Below, piece after piece: positions 35,684-44,110 of a stretch of DNA of 64,000 nt. This DNA is from Azospirillum halopraeferens DSM 3675 (GTDB lineage Bacteria; Pseudomonadota; Alphaproteobacteria; Azospirillales; Azospirillaceae), in assembly GCF_000429625.1 (NCBI RefSeq), contig NZ_AUCF01000012.1, forward strand, positions 124,001 through 188,000, given 5' to 3'. The notes under the pieces were generated by a model. It had not been told where the DNA came from. It made no database searches and saw nothing but the letters and a program-made list of their open reading frames with translations. The first letter of the stretch is position 1, and every line of letters starts with the position of its first letter. Position numbers and translations under genes: made by a program.

Positions 35684-36094
35684 TCATCGCTGCGCCCCGG
35701 GCGTGAGCAGGACGACGGAAGGGAAGTAGGTACGGTACCGTCCGGCATCGCGGGTCAGCAACGGCAGGCCGATGACAGCGGCATGGGCGCCTATGAAGAA
35801 GTCGGGGAGAACCCCTGACCGCGCACCACCCGCAGCCCGGTAGCGGCGGAACGCCTTTCCCGCAAGGAAGAGCGCATCGCGCGGAATTGGCTCCAATGAG
35901 ATCCCTGCGTCCCCGAGCAGGCCGTCAAGCTCCTAGATCCGCTCGAAACCCACCGACAGTTCCGCATAGACGACATCGTTGATGAACAGCGGCCCCCTCC
36001 CGGCGGCACTGTCCAGTTGCCGAATAGACCAGTCCGCCCACACCGCGTCGTTCGTGGCGAGATCAAGAAGCACGTTGGTGTCGACCAGGGTCAC
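35684..36094 (-). pseudogene. vapC: VapC-like PIN-domain toxin gene interrupted by an in-frame TAG
   Basis: From a GTG at 36094 the frame reads TLVDTNVLLDLATND, the PIN-domain start with catalytic D5, and YAELSVGFE with E45. It then hits TAG at 35933-35935, truncating the protein to 53 residues. The same frame continues without a shift to a normal end at 35684, including the third acid D98 (LPDFFIGAHA) and LLTRDAGRYR. A single base change (for example GAG or AAG to TAG) explains this. The start lies 7 bases after the antitoxin stop, so the pair was one operon. As read, no full-length nuclease would be made unless the amber codon is read through. Confidence 0.8.
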
Positions 36095-36100
36095 CGGCTA

Positions 36101-36337
36101 TCAATCCTCGCCGCGCGTCAGCGCCATGATCTGATCGGTGCTGAGGCCGGCGGTGGCACGCCCGCGCAGGCGCTCGAACCGGCTCGGCACCGGTGCCGTT
36201 CCATCCGCCTTCCTCAGGATCACGCGTCCGTCCGGCGCCATCTCGAACTCTACGGCGCTGCCCGGGCTAAGGCCCAGCCGGTCACGGATCCGCTTCGGAA
36301 TGGTGACCTGACCCTTTGTCGTGAGCGTCGTGGCCAT
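36101..36337 (-). CDS. vapB: AbrB/MazE-fold antitoxin (VapB-like)
   Basis: The 78-residue protein begins TTLTTKGQVTIPKRIRDRLGLSPGSAVEFE (in pieces), the swapped-hairpin AbrB DNA-binding domain. Its tail (VPSRFERLRGRATAGLSTDQIMALTRGED) is the usual toxin-binding segment ending near the toxin start. The ATG at 36337 is chosen; a longer in-frame start at 36436 would run through the operator palindrome. It normally autorepresses the operon and blocks VapC; with the toxin broken it may be under relaxed selection. Confidence 0.87.
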   Translation of the reverse strand: MATTLTTKGQVTIPKRIRDRLGLSPGSAVEFEMAPDGRVILRKADGTAPVPSRFERLRGRATAGLSTDQIMALTRGED

Positions 36338-36347
36338 GGCCGTCTTG

Positions 36348-36375
36348 GTAATACCCAATGAATGATGGGTATTAC
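36348..36375. promoter_or_regulatory. Inverted repeat GTAATACCC-N10-GGGTATTAC, likely antitoxin operator
   Basis: Perfect 9-bp arms separated by 10 bases start 11 bases upstream of the antitoxin ATG. A further half-site, GGGTATTA, is at about 36438. This is the expected position and geometry for an autoregulatory AbrB/VapB operator. Confidence 0.6.
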
Positions 36376-36517
36376 TTAACGCGGCCCGCGGGCTCCCGCA
36401 AGGGCGGCCGGAAAAAACCGGCAATGGCCTCTTCACGGGGTATTAATAGGTTTTCGTTGGAATCGGCGCCGGCGGGAGCGGACGGGCGGACGGCCGGCCG
36501 AGGAGACCAGGGGACCC

Positions 36518-37063
36518 ATGGGCGATTCCGACGATCTGTTCGATCTGTACCGCAACGACGGCGGCAGCCGGCCCGCTCTCAAGGGGGCGGCGCTGGCGGC
36601 GGCGCTCGGCGACGGAGTGCGGCGCACCTTCCAGACCATCGACGGCCTGTGCGCCGACGTCACCCGGGCGCTGGCGCAGGTGCGCACCACCACGCGCCTG
36701 GCGGCCCCGGTGGTGGACCGCAGCACCTACGTGCAGATCGACCGTTCGTCCGAGAGTTTCCGCGAGTACCTGCGGCAATGGAGCCAGCAGCGCGCCGATC
36801 GCGGGTCCGGCGGCATGCACTGGGAAGCGAAGATCCTGGTGACCGATCACCGCCGCACCACCGCCGAGATCGGGCTGGGTGTGGCCATCGAGTGGCCGGA
36901 CGGCCATCCGGACACGCCCCTGGCCTTCGTCGAGTTCTGGCCCACCGGCCAGGGGGTGAGCCTGCCCGCCGACGCCCGCGGCTTCCAGCGCGCGCTGGTC
37001 GCCTGCATCGTCAGGCTGGAACAGTCCGGCGCCCTGGCGAGCGCCCGCCCCCGCACCCCGTGA
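36518..37063 (+). CDS. Hypothetical protein next to the flagellar cluster
   Basis: I do not recognise this 181-residue protein. It has no signal peptide and no membrane helix. The middle (STYVQIDRSSESFREYLRQWSQQR, in pieces) is helical and charged. The C-terminal half (HWEAKILVTDHRRTTAEIGLGVAIEWPDGHPDTPLAFVEFWPTGQG, in pieces) alternates beta strands and has a Trp-rich patch. AGGAG precedes the ATG. It converges on flgN with 19 bases between the stops. Normal GC and codon use suggest a resident gene; a link to motility is only by position. Confidence 0.65.
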   Translation: MGDSDDLFDLYRNDGGSRPALKGAALAAALGDGVRRTFQTIDGLCADVTRALAQVRTTTRLAAPVVDRSTYVQIDRSSESFREYLRQWSQQRADRGSGGMHWEAKILVTDHRRTTAEIGLGVAIEWPDGHPDTPLAFVEFWPTGQGVSLPADARGFQRALVACIVRLEQSGALASARPRTP

Positions 37064-37082
37064 CCGACCGGCGGGACGCCCC

Positions 37083-37601
37083 CTAAAGGGTCGTGTTCAG
37101 CCCGGACGCCGAGAGTTCCACCGGGCGGACGGCGTGGCCGCTGCGGGCGTAGAGCCCGTCGCTGTTGGCCTTCTCCAGCGCAGTCAGCAGGTTGCGGCTG
37201 ATGGTCAGCACCGCCTTGCGCAGGGCCACCAGACCGGTGGTGTTGGCACGGATGGCGCGGTCCAGGCGCTCGATGCGCTCCAGCGTCATCGCCCGCAGGT
37301 CTTCGGGCAGACGGATGCCCTCGGCGCGGGCGCGTTCCGCGACGGTTTCCAGCCGCTCCGCCATGGCCGTCTTGCGGTGGGCGAACACCTCCAGCCGGTC
37401 GAGCATGCCCGCGTCGATGCACGCCGTCTCCTCCTCCAGGGCCGCGGCCAGGGCGTCGACGGCGTCGAGGAACTCGCTCACCGCCAGGGCGGTGGGCCCG
37501 TCGCAGAGGTCCGGTGCCGCCGGCGCCTCGGCCACCGCCGGGGCCTCGGGAACCGCGTCCGGGGCGAATTCGTGGATCAGGTCCTTCAGGGTCAGGCTCA
37601 T
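37083..37601 (-). CDS. flgN: FlgN-like flagellar export chaperone
   Basis: The 172-residue, mostly alpha-helical acidic protein contains ALEEETACIDAGMLDRLEVFAHRKTAMAERLE and a C-terminal IRANTTGLVALRKAVLTISRNLLTALE (in pieces). That resembles FlgN, the cytoplasmic chaperone for hook-filament junction proteins FlgK and FlgL. Both clients are encoded just upstream in the same leftward operon. The start overlaps the FlgJ stop by 4 bases. An Ala/Pro-rich linker follows the first 15 residues. Confidence 0.72.
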   Translation of the reverse strand: MSLTLKDLIHEFAPDAVPEAPAVAEAPAAPDLCDGPTALAVSEFLDAVDALAAALEEETACIDAGMLDRLEVFAHRKTAMAERLETVAERARAEGIRLPEDLRAMTLERIERLDRAIRANTTGLVALRKAVLTISRNLLTALEKANSDGLYARSGHAVRPVELSASGLNTTL

Positions 37602-37915
37602 GGCGTGTCCTCCCGTTGCGCCGCGTAGAGGCGCGCCACTTCCTCGCGCACCAGATCGGCGATGCCGAGCGTTCCCGCCTCGGCGATGGCCTTGCCGTAT
37701 TCCTGGAGCATGAAGCTGCGCCAGGGCTTCTCCGCGGCACCGCCGCCGAAGGTCGATCCCGCGTCGAGCCCGGCGAACATGGCCTCCATGAACTGGCCGA
37801 CCACCATCGCCTCGAACTCCTTCGCGACGCGGTCGGCGGCATCCGGCGGGGCCGCGGCGGAACCGGGAGACGTGACGGGGACGGGGGTGTGTCCGCGCAG
37901 CGGGCTGACGTCCAT
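37598..37915 (-). CDS. flgJ: Flagellar rod-binding protein, FlgJ N-terminal domain only
   Basis: The 105-residue protein matches the rod-binding half of FlgJ: AKEFEAMVVGQFMEAMFAGLD, a Gly-rich linker, then WRSFMLQEYGKAIAEAGTLGIADLV (in pieces). The C-terminal muramidase domain of enterobacterial FlgJ is absent, as is normal in alphaproteobacteria, where a separate lytic enzyme opens the peptidoglycan. Located between flgI and flgN. Confidence 0.85.
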   Translation of the reverse strand: MDVSPLRGHTPVPVTSPGSAAAPPDAADRVAKEFEAMVVGQFMEAMFAGLDAGSTFGGGAAEKPWRSFMLQEYGKAIAEAGTLGIADLVREEVARLYAAQREDTP

Positions 37916-37941
37916 GGGCGGGTCCTCGCGTGCGTTGCTGA

Positions 37942-39075
37942 TCAGATGATTTCCAGGTCCGCGTGCAGCGCGCCGGCGGCCTTGATCGCCTGCAGGATCG
38001 CCACCATGTCGCGCGGTCCCACGCCCAATGCGTTCAGGCCGTTGACGAGCTGTTGCAGGCTGACGTTGCCGCCCACCGTGACGAACTGCCGCCCGTTGCC
38101 CTCCTGCACCTGCACGTCGGTGCGCGGGACGATCACGGTGTTGCCGCGCCCGAAGGGTTCGGGCTGCGACACCTGCGGCGTCTCGACGACGCGCACCGTC
38201 AGATTGCCCTGGGTGATGGCGACGCGGCTGACCCGCACGTCGTCGCCGATGACGATGGTGCCCGTGCGTTCGTCCACCACCACGCGGGCGATGCTGTCGG
38301 GCCGCACGGGAAGCTGTTCGATGGCGGCGATCAGGCGCGACACCTGCCCGGTGTAGGCGCCGGTCACCCGCACGTCCACGGTGGACAGGTCGGTCACCCG
38401 GGCGGAGCCGGCGCCCAGCGTGCGGTTGACGGCGTCGGCGATGCGGTTGGCGGTGGTGAAGTCGGGGTTGCGCAGCACCATCCGCACGCCACCGATGTCG
38501 TCCAGGGCGAACTTCAGCTCCCGCTCCACGGTAGCGCCGTTGGCGATGCGGGCGGTGGTGGGGACCCCCTTGGTCACCGTCGCCGCGGCCCCGCCCGCCG
38601 AGAATCCCCCGACCGACAGCGGACCCTGGGCCACCGCGTAGGCTTCGCCGTCGGCGCCCAGCAGCGGCGTCACCACCAGCGTGCCGCCCAGCAGGCTGGT
38701 GGCGTCGCCCAGCGCCGACACGGTGACGTCCACCGTGGTGCCCTGGCGCGGGAACGGCGCCAGGGTGGCGGTGACCATCACAGCCGCGATGTTGCGGGTG
38801 CGCAGCGTCTCGCCGCGGGTGTTGATCCCCAGCCGTTCCAGCATGCCCTTCAGGCTTTGTTCGGTGAAGGGGGTGTTGATCAGCCGGTCGCCGGTGCCGT
38901 TCAGGCCGACCACCAACCCGTAGCCGACGAGCTGGTTGCGCCGGACCCCGTCGAAGGTGACGAGGTCCTTGATCCGCGTCTGCGCCGCCGCCGGCGCGCC
39001 GCCGGCCGACAGGGCGAGCAGGACGACGGCCGCCAGCACGGCGGCGACGGCGGACCAGCGGGCGGAAGCGGGCAT
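37942..39075 (-). CDS. flgI: Flagellar P-ring protein FlgI
   Basis: The 377-residue periplasmic protein has a signal peptide (hydrophobic stretch to about residue 31, APAAAQ cleavage). The FlgI hallmark RIKDLVTFDGVRRNQLVGYGLVVGLNGTGD (in pieces) follows. The C-terminus has VDERTGTIVIGDDVRVS and LNALGVGPRDMVAILQAIKAAGALHADLEII (in pieces). It assembles the P ring around the rod in the peptidoglycan layer. The partner flgA (its chaperone) and the L-ring gene flgH are in the plus-strand flagellar operon. Confidence 0.96.
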   Translation of the reverse strand: MPASARWSAVAAVLAAVVLLALSAGGAPAAAQTRIKDLVTFDGVRRNQLVGYGLVVGLNGTGDRLINTPFTEQSLKGMLERLGINTRGETLRTRNIAAVMVTATLAPFPRQGTTVDVTVSALGDATSLLGGTLVVTPLLGADGEAYAVAQGPLSVGGFSAGGAAATVTKGVPTTARIANGATVERELKFALDDIGGVRMVLRNPDFTTANRIADAVNRTLGAGSARVTDLSTVDVRVTGAYTGQVSRLIAAIEQLPVRPDSIARVVVDERTGTIVIGDDVRVSRVAITQGNLTVRVVETPQVSQPEPFGRGNTVIVPRTDVQVQEGNGRQFVTVGGNVSLQQLVNGLNALGVGPRDMVAILQAIKAAGALHADLEII

Positions 39076-39084
39076 GACGGCGGC

Positions 39085-40185
39085 CTAGAAGTAGTTGGTG
39101 AGGCGCAGCTTGGCGATGCGCGCGGAGGCGGCGGCGGTGGCGTCGATCTGCGTCTCGAGCTGGCTGATGCGCACGCTCGCCTGATAGGGATCGACGCCTT
39201 CGAGGTTCTGGATCTGGGTGTTCAGGATGGCGATCTGCTTCTGATGCTGGCCCGCCAGGGTGGCGACCTGCGCCCGCTGGATGCCCAGCAGGGCGATGGA
39301 GTCGCGCAGGTCCCCGGCCCCGGACGACAGCTTGCTCACCGCCGCCTCCATGTAGTCCCGATAGGCCGCCGGCTCCATGTTCGAGGTGTCCACCGCCGCC
39401 AGCATGCTGATGCCTTCCAGGATGGTGCGCAGCATGGGGTCGTTGGCCTGGATGCCGTAGGCGACGGTGGCGTCGTCGGCCGGCCGCCCCGACACCCGGG
39501 GGTTGGCGGCACCGCCGGGGGCATAGGTCGTCGTGCCCGTGTAGAACCCGCCCTCGAAGGTGTCGGTCAACGGGGCCGGCGCCGGGGTCGCCGGATCCCG
39601 CACGGCGAAGAGGTCATCCAGCACCGCAACGACGGCCGCGGTCTCCGCGGCGGTCTTCGGCATCCCGCCACCGGTCACCGCATCCATGGCGTCGCGCACG
39701 ATCCGCAGCGGCGAGCGCAACGGCGGGTCGTCGGCGTCGGAGGCGCGCATCGGCGGCTTGTCCAGCGCCGTGCCGGCGAACAGGAAACTGTCTCCCGATG
39801 AGGCGTTGAGCAGCGCCACCACCTGGTCGAGCACCCCGCGCGCCTGGATCTGCAGGGAGGAGCCGGTGGGCGACGGCTGGCCGAGACCGGTGGACGCCCC
39901 GGCCATCAGCTGGGTGACCACGTCGTGGATGCTCGACAGGGCGCTGTCCATGGCGGCCATGCGCCCTTCGAGCAGGGTCGTCGTACGGTGGAACTCCTCG
40001 GTCCGGTCGAAGAGGTTGCGCAGGTTGACGGCGCGGCCGGTGCGCGCACCGATGGTGGCGGCCACGTCGGCGTGCACCAGGGTGGCCAGTTCTTCGTTGG
40101 CCCGGGTCAGGCCGATCTGCAGATCCGTCATCGTGCTCTGCAGACGCCGGCTCATGCCGAGGGTGGAGATGGCGTTGTACAGCAT
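39085..40185 (-). CDS. flgL: Flagellar hook-associated protein FlgL (HAP3, flagellin-like)
   Basis: The 366-residue protein has the flagellin-fold D0/D1 ends. The N-terminal ISTLGMSRRLQSTMTDLQIGLTRANEELAT (in pieces) and C-terminal LNTQIQNLEGVDPYQASVRISQLETQIDATAAASARIAKL (in pieces) form the coiled coil of the junction. The position between flgK and flgI supports FlgL rather than flagellin, as does its length. It starts 5 bases after the flgK stop. Confidence 0.88.
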   Translation of the reverse strand: MLYNAISTLGMSRRLQSTMTDLQIGLTRANEELATLVHADVAATIGARTGRAVNLRNLFDRTEEFHRTTTLLEGRMAAMDSALSSIHDVVTQLMAGASTGLGQPSPTGSSLQIQARGVLDQVVALLNASSGDSFLFAGTALDKPPMRASDADDPPLRSPLRIVRDAMDAVTGGGMPKTAAETAAVVAVLDDLFAVRDPATPAPAPLTDTFEGGFYTGTTTYAPGGAANPRVSGRPADDATVAYGIQANDPMLRTILEGISMLAAVDTSNMEPAAYRDYMEAAVSKLSSGAGDLRDSIALLGIQRAQVATLAGQHQKQIAILNTQIQNLEGVDPYQASVRISQLETQIDATAAASARIAKLRLTNYF

Positions 40186-40189
40186 GGGC

Positions 40190-41602
40190 TCAGGCCTTGA
40201 TCTGGAGCAGGATGTCGAGCATGCGCGCCGCCACCTGGATCACCTGGGCGCTGGCGCCGTAGCTCTGCTCGATCAGCAGCAGCTTCTGCATCTCGTCGTC
40301 CAGGTTCACGCCGTCGCGGTTGATGCGGGCGTTCTGCAGGGCGTCGGCGCCGATGCGGCGGCTGCTCATCTCCGCCTCCGCCGTGGTGCGGTAGCCGTGC
40401 TGGACCGACACCAGCGCCGTGGCGAAATCACCGATGGTGGCCGACGACGGCAGGTCCGGGGCGGTGTACGCGATGGACGTCCTGAAGACGTTGACGTAGG
40501 CGGCGATCTGCGTCCGGTCGCCGGGTTCCAGCGGAGCCGCCGCGGTGACGCCGCTCTGGACGCGCCACGGCTCGGTCAGCACGATGTCGTTGACCTGCAG
40601 GCGCGACACCCGGTCGCCCGGCGTCGCCGGATCGGGCGTGCCGGTGTAGCCGAAGAGCCCGGTCCCCGGTCCGGATTCCGCCGCCTGGAACAGGCCGGCG
40701 ATGCCGCCGGCGAGTTCGTCGAGCTGCGCCAGCGCCCGCGGCATGTCCTGATAGGCGGTCTGGACGTAGCCCATGATCCGCCCGCTCTGGATCTCGGTGG
40801 CGTGATCGGCGGGGGGCACGCCCCCGGCGATGGCGGTCCCGTTCACAGCGAGCGTCGTGCCGACCAGCGTCAGCGGCGTCTCACCCGGCGTCAGCGGCCG
40901 GTCCAGCAGGGTCTGGCCGTTGCGGGTCATCACCACCACCTGGCCGTCGTCGCGGCTGTAGGTGCGGATGCCGATCTCGTCGGAGATGCGGTCGATCAGG
41001 CGGTCGCGCTCGTCGCGCAGATCGCCGGTGTCGCCGCCCCTGGCGTCCAGCGAGGCGATGGCGCCGTTGAGTTCGCTCACCCGGTGGAGCGCTGCGTTGA
41101 CCACGCCGATCGCGTCGGCCAGACGGTCGCGGGCGTCGGTCTGCACCGCGCGCGCCGTGTCGGCGGCGGCGTGCAGGCTTCCCACCAGCGCCGAGGCGCC
41201 GGCCACCACGGCGTTCTGCGCGGCGGCGTCGTTGGGCATGTCGTAGAGCCGGTCGAACGCCTGCCGGAGCTGCGACAGCCGGGTCGACACCGACCGCTCG
41301 TCCTGCGGCTGGCCCAGCACCAGGGCGTAGTCGGCCAGGGCCGAGGCGCGGGCCTCCTGCGCGGCGTAGAGGCTCTGCGCGTGGCGGGCATCGCGGATCA
41401 GCAGTTCGTCGACGCCGCGGGTGATGGCGCTGACCCGCACGCCGGCGCCGCGGCCGGCCAGCGCCGCCGACGTCAGCTCGGCGGAGCGGCCGACGTAGCC
41501 GGGGGTGGTGGCGTTGGCGATGTTGTGCGAGGCGACCGCGGCCTGCTGCTGCGCGCTGCGCAGGCCGGAGGCGGCGGAGGACAAGGCCAGTTGGACGCTC
41601 AT
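40190..41602 (-). CDS. flgK: Flagellar hook-associated protein FlgK (HAP1)
   Basis: The 470-residue protein has the FlgK N-terminus SSAASGLRSAQQQAAVASHNIANATTPGYVGRSAEL (in pieces) with the axial-protein NIANATTPGY motif. The helical SRLSQLRQAFDRLYDMPNDAAAQNAVV follows (in pieces), and the C-terminal LDDEMQKLLLIEQSYGASAQVIQVAARMLDILL (in pieces). It joins hook and filament outside the cell. It is somewhat short for the family, mainly in the variable middle. Confidence 0.93.
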   Translation of the reverse strand: MSVQLALSSAASGLRSAQQQAAVASHNIANATTPGYVGRSAELTSAALAGRGAGVRVSAITRGVDELLIRDARHAQSLYAAQEARASALADYALVLGQPQDERSVSTRLSQLRQAFDRLYDMPNDAAAQNAVVAGASALVGSLHAAADTARAVQTDARDRLADAIGVVNAALHRVSELNGAIASLDARGGDTGDLRDERDRLIDRISDEIGIRTYSRDDGQVVVMTRNGQTLLDRPLTPGETPLTLVGTTLAVNGTAIAGGVPPADHATEIQSGRIMGYVQTAYQDMPRALAQLDELAGGIAGLFQAAESGPGTGLFGYTGTPDPATPGDRVSRLQVNDIVLTEPWRVQSGVTAAAPLEPGDRTQIAAYVNVFRTSIAYTAPDLPSSATIGDFATALVSVQHGYRTTAEAEMSSRRIGADALQNARINRDGVNLDDEMQKLLLIEQSYGASAQVIQVAARMLDILLQIKA

Positions 41603-41627
41603 GGTCGGGCTCTCCTCGCGTCCGGGC

Positions 41628-42890
41628 TCAGCGCTTCAGGCGGTTGGTTTCGTCGACCATCTCGTCGGCGGTGCGCACGATGGTGGCGCTCGACGAGTAG
41701 GCACGCTGGGTTTCGATCAGCGACACCAGTTCGTTGGCGATGTCGACGTTGGACTGTTCCAGCGCCCAGCCGACCACCGATCCCACCGCACCGGTGCCGC
41801 CCCGCGACAGGGTGAGCTGGCCCGACGACGGCCCCAGCGTGAAAGTGTTGCCGTCCTGCGCCACCAGCCCCGACGGGTTCATCACGTCGGCGACGGGGAT
41901 CTGGTACAGCGCCTGCCGGGCGCCGTTGTTGTAGAGCGCCCACAGCACGCCGGAGGAGTCGATGTCGACCGTGGTGACGCGCCCGACCGGCGCCCCGTCG
42001 CCGATCACCTTGGGCACATAGTCCCCGTTGAGCTGGGTGACGTTGTCCATGCCGACGGTGAAGGAGGTCGGCGTCGCCCCGCCCGAGGACACCGTGAAGG
42101 AGGGCATCGGGTTGAGCGGCAGGCCGGCCCCGTCGATGGGCAGACCGGCGTAGGGCCCGGTCGAGGCAAACGTCAGGGTCGCGTTCGCCGGCGTGACGGT
42201 GTAGTTGGGAGGTGCGGTGACCGCCACCGTCCAGACGCCGTTGGTCGGAACCGTCGAGTCCGGCTTCACGTCCATCGTCCACGTCATCTCGACGGCCAGC
42301 GGGTTGCCGAGGCCGTCGTAGAAGGTCGGCGACGTGGTGAACGTGGTCCCGGCGGTGGCCTGCGCCGGCAGGTTGCCGGAGAAGACCATCTCCGTGGTGG
42401 CGCTGCCGCCGTAGACCAGGTTGCCGACGTTCACCGGCACCAGGTCGCCGAAGGCGGAAGCGTTGACCGCCGGCAGGGTGCCGTCGGGGTTCAGCTTCCA
42501 CGCCTGGAGATACTGGCCGGCGGCGTTGCGCAGAAAGCCGGCGTCGTCGGTGGAGAAGCTGCCCGCCCGCGTCAGTCCGTACTGGGTCCCCGCCCCCGTG
42601 CCGCCCGCCACGACGAAGAAGCCGCGGCCGTCCAGGGCCAGGTCGGTGGCGGAGGTGGAGGACTGGATCACCCCGTCTTCCAGCATCTGGTAGCGCACGC
42701 TGGAGCGCACGCCGCCGGCGGAATAGGTGCCGGTGCTGCCGGGCGACGTCACCATGGTCGAGAAATCCACCGTCGTGCGCTTGTACCCGACGGTCGCGGA
42801 GTTGCTGATGTTGTCCGAGATGGCGGCCAGCCGCGAGCTTTGCGCGGACATCCCGCTCACCCCCGACCGCATGGCGCTGTACAGGCTCAT
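41628..42890 (-). CDS. flgE: Flagellar hook protein FlgE
   Basis: The 420-residue hook subunit begins SLYSAMRSGVSGMSAQSSRLAAISDNISNSATVGYKR (in pieces). It contains LALDGRGFFVV and ends SNVDIANELVSLIETQRAYSSSATIVRTADEM (in pieces), the standard rod/hook/filament axial ends. AGAGGA precedes the ATG. It is the first gene of flgE-flgK-flgL-flgI-flgJ-flgN. A strong terminator separates it from motB, so it should have its own promoter; a CTTTAAA element sits about 100 bases upstream. Confidence 0.95.
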   Translation of the reverse strand: MSLYSAMRSGVSGMSAQSSRLAAISDNISNSATVGYKRTTVDFSTMVTSPGSTGTYSAGGVRSSVRYQMLEDGVIQSSTSATDLALDGRGFFVVAGGTGAGTQYGLTRAGSFSTDDAGFLRNAAGQYLQAWKLNPDGTLPAVNASAFGDLVPVNVGNLVYGGSATTEMVFSGNLPAQATAGTTFTTSPTFYDGLGNPLAVEMTWTMDVKPDSTVPTNGVWTVAVTAPPNYTVTPANATLTFASTGPYAGLPIDGAGLPLNPMPSFTVSSGGATPTSFTVGMDNVTQLNGDYVPKVIGDGAPVGRVTTVDIDSSGVLWALYNNGARQALYQIPVADVMNPSGLVAQDGNTFTLGPSSGQLTLSRGGTGAVGSVVGWALEQSNVDIANELVSLIETQRAYSSSATIVRTADEMVDETNRLKR

Positions 42891-42982
42891 CGTGGAATCC
42901 TCTGGTCATCCTGCAAACGGAAAGGCGGCGAGCCGTGCCGGGCTTCTCCACGAACGACTGTCGAGGCCGACGGTAGGGGAGT

Positions 42983-42996
42983 GCTTTTAAAGGCGC
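42983..42996 (-). promoter_or_regulatory. CTTTAAA element upstream of flgE
   Basis: Minus-strand GCGCCTTTAAAAGC. The CTTTAAA core recurs upstream of motA and flgF, the three apparent flagellar transcription starts in the window. Function unproven. Confidence 0.35.
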
Positions 42997-43000
42997 ATTA

Positions 43001-43036
43001 AAAGAAAAACGGCCGGTTTACCTAAAAAACCGGCCG
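43001..43036 (-). terminator. Intrinsic terminator after motB
   Basis: On the minus strand, CGGCCGGTTT pairs with AAACCGGCCG around a 7-base loop and is followed by GTTTTTCTTTT. It begins 28 bases past the motB stop and separates motAB from flgE. This is the clearest rho-independent terminator in the window. Confidence 0.85.
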
Positions 43037-43063
43037 AATTCCTTTGGCAATTGTGCGCCGCCG

Positions 43064-44104
43064 TCAATCCGGCGGGCGGCGCAGCAAGGTGATGCTGATG
43101 CGCCGGTTGCCGGGATCGAGGGGGGAGTCGGGCACCAGGTGGTCCAGGTCGGCGCGGCCTTCCACCCGCACGATGCGGTTGCCGGGAATGCCGCCGGCGA
43201 TCAGCGCCCGCCGCGCCGCGTTGGCGCGGTCGCTGGACAGTTCCCAGTTGCCGTACCGCGACGCGTCGGCGTAGGCCAGCCCGTCGGTGTGCCCGGTGAT
43301 GGTCACCGGATTCGCGACGCCGGCCAGGGCCGAGGCGATGAGCCCCATCAGCCGCTGCCCGGCCTCGTTCATCCGGGCCGAGCCGACCTGGAACAGGGAG
43401 GCGCGCGTCTGGTCGGTGAGCTGCACCCGCAACCCCTCCGGCACCTGCTGGACGAGGACGCCGCCGGCCAGCGCGCTGAGGTCGGGCGAGGCGGCGACCC
43501 GCTCGCGCAGTTCGCGCTCCAGCCGGTCGAGGGCCGCCTGTTCGTGGATGGCGGCGGAGCGGTGGTCCAGCAGCGCCTCCAGCTCGGCCCGCGTCACGAC
43601 CGCCGCGGGCTGCCCCCCGGCCGCGGCCGCGGGAGCCGGCGCGGCCGCCGCGCCCGCCGCACCCAGCAGGTCGACGGCGGATCCCGGCTCACGCGGGGGC
43701 GTGCGGGCGCCCTCGGGATGGGGCATCGGGTCCTTGCGACCGGCCGGGGCACGGTCGCTGTCGCCCACCGAGGCGACGACCGGCGGCGACGCCACGGGGC
43801 TGGCCTCGTTGCCGTCCGCGTTGGGCGTCGTCAGCGACCCCCGGCTGTCGACGGAGCGTCCGGCGAGCATGCCGTCGGCGCCGGAGTTGCTCTGCGACAC
43901 CGCCACCGGGTTGAAGTAGTCGGCGATCCCCTTGCGCTGTTCGACGGTGGTGATGTTCAGCAGCCACATCACCAGGAAGAAGGCCATCATCGCCGTGACG
44001 AAGTCGGCGTAGGCCAGCTTCCAGGTCCCGTTGTGCTCCTCCTCGTCATGGGCGAGGATGTGGCGCCGGACGATGATCGGGACGGCGGCGGACTTGCGGG
44101 CCAT
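43064..44104 (-). CDS. motB: Flagellar motor stator protein MotB
   Basis: The 346-residue protein has one N-terminal membrane helix with the proton-binding aspartate D34 (YADFVTAMMAFFLVMWLLN). A long Pro/Ala-rich periplasmic linker is followed by an OmpA-type peptidoglycan-binding domain (TITGHTDGLAYADASRYGNWELSSDRANAARRAL in pieces, then RRISITLL). It anchors the stator to the cell wall. It starts 6 bases after motA and forms one operon with it. Confidence 0.95.
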   Translation of the reverse strand: MARKSAAVPIIVRRHILAHDEEEHNGTWKLAYADFVTAMMAFFLVMWLLNITTVEQRKGIADYFNPVAVSQSNSGADGMLAGRSVDSRGSLTTPNADGNEASPVASPPVVASVGDSDRAPAGRKDPMPHPEGARTPPREPGSAVDLLGAAGAAAAPAPAAAAGGQPAAVVTRAELEALLDHRSAAIHEQAALDRLERELRERVAASPDLSALAGGVLVQQVPEGLRVQLTDQTRASLFQVGSARMNEAGQRLMGLIASALAGVANPVTITGHTDGLAYADASRYGNWELSSDRANAARRALIAGGIPGNRIVRVEGRADLDHLVPDSPLDPGNRRISITLLRRPPD

Positions 44105-44110
44105 GGCCGG

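Noticed and set aside
35344..35748. Minus-strand frame of 134 codons between kdgK and vapC
   Set aside because: It runs through the terminator hairpin and both operator copies, has low-complexity content and lacks a ribosome-binding site.
36358..37086. Alternative plus-strand frame of 242 codons over the hypothetical gene
   Set aside because: Its translation is Arg/Ala/Gly-rich, and the 36518-37063 frame has the better ribosome-binding site and amino-acid composition.
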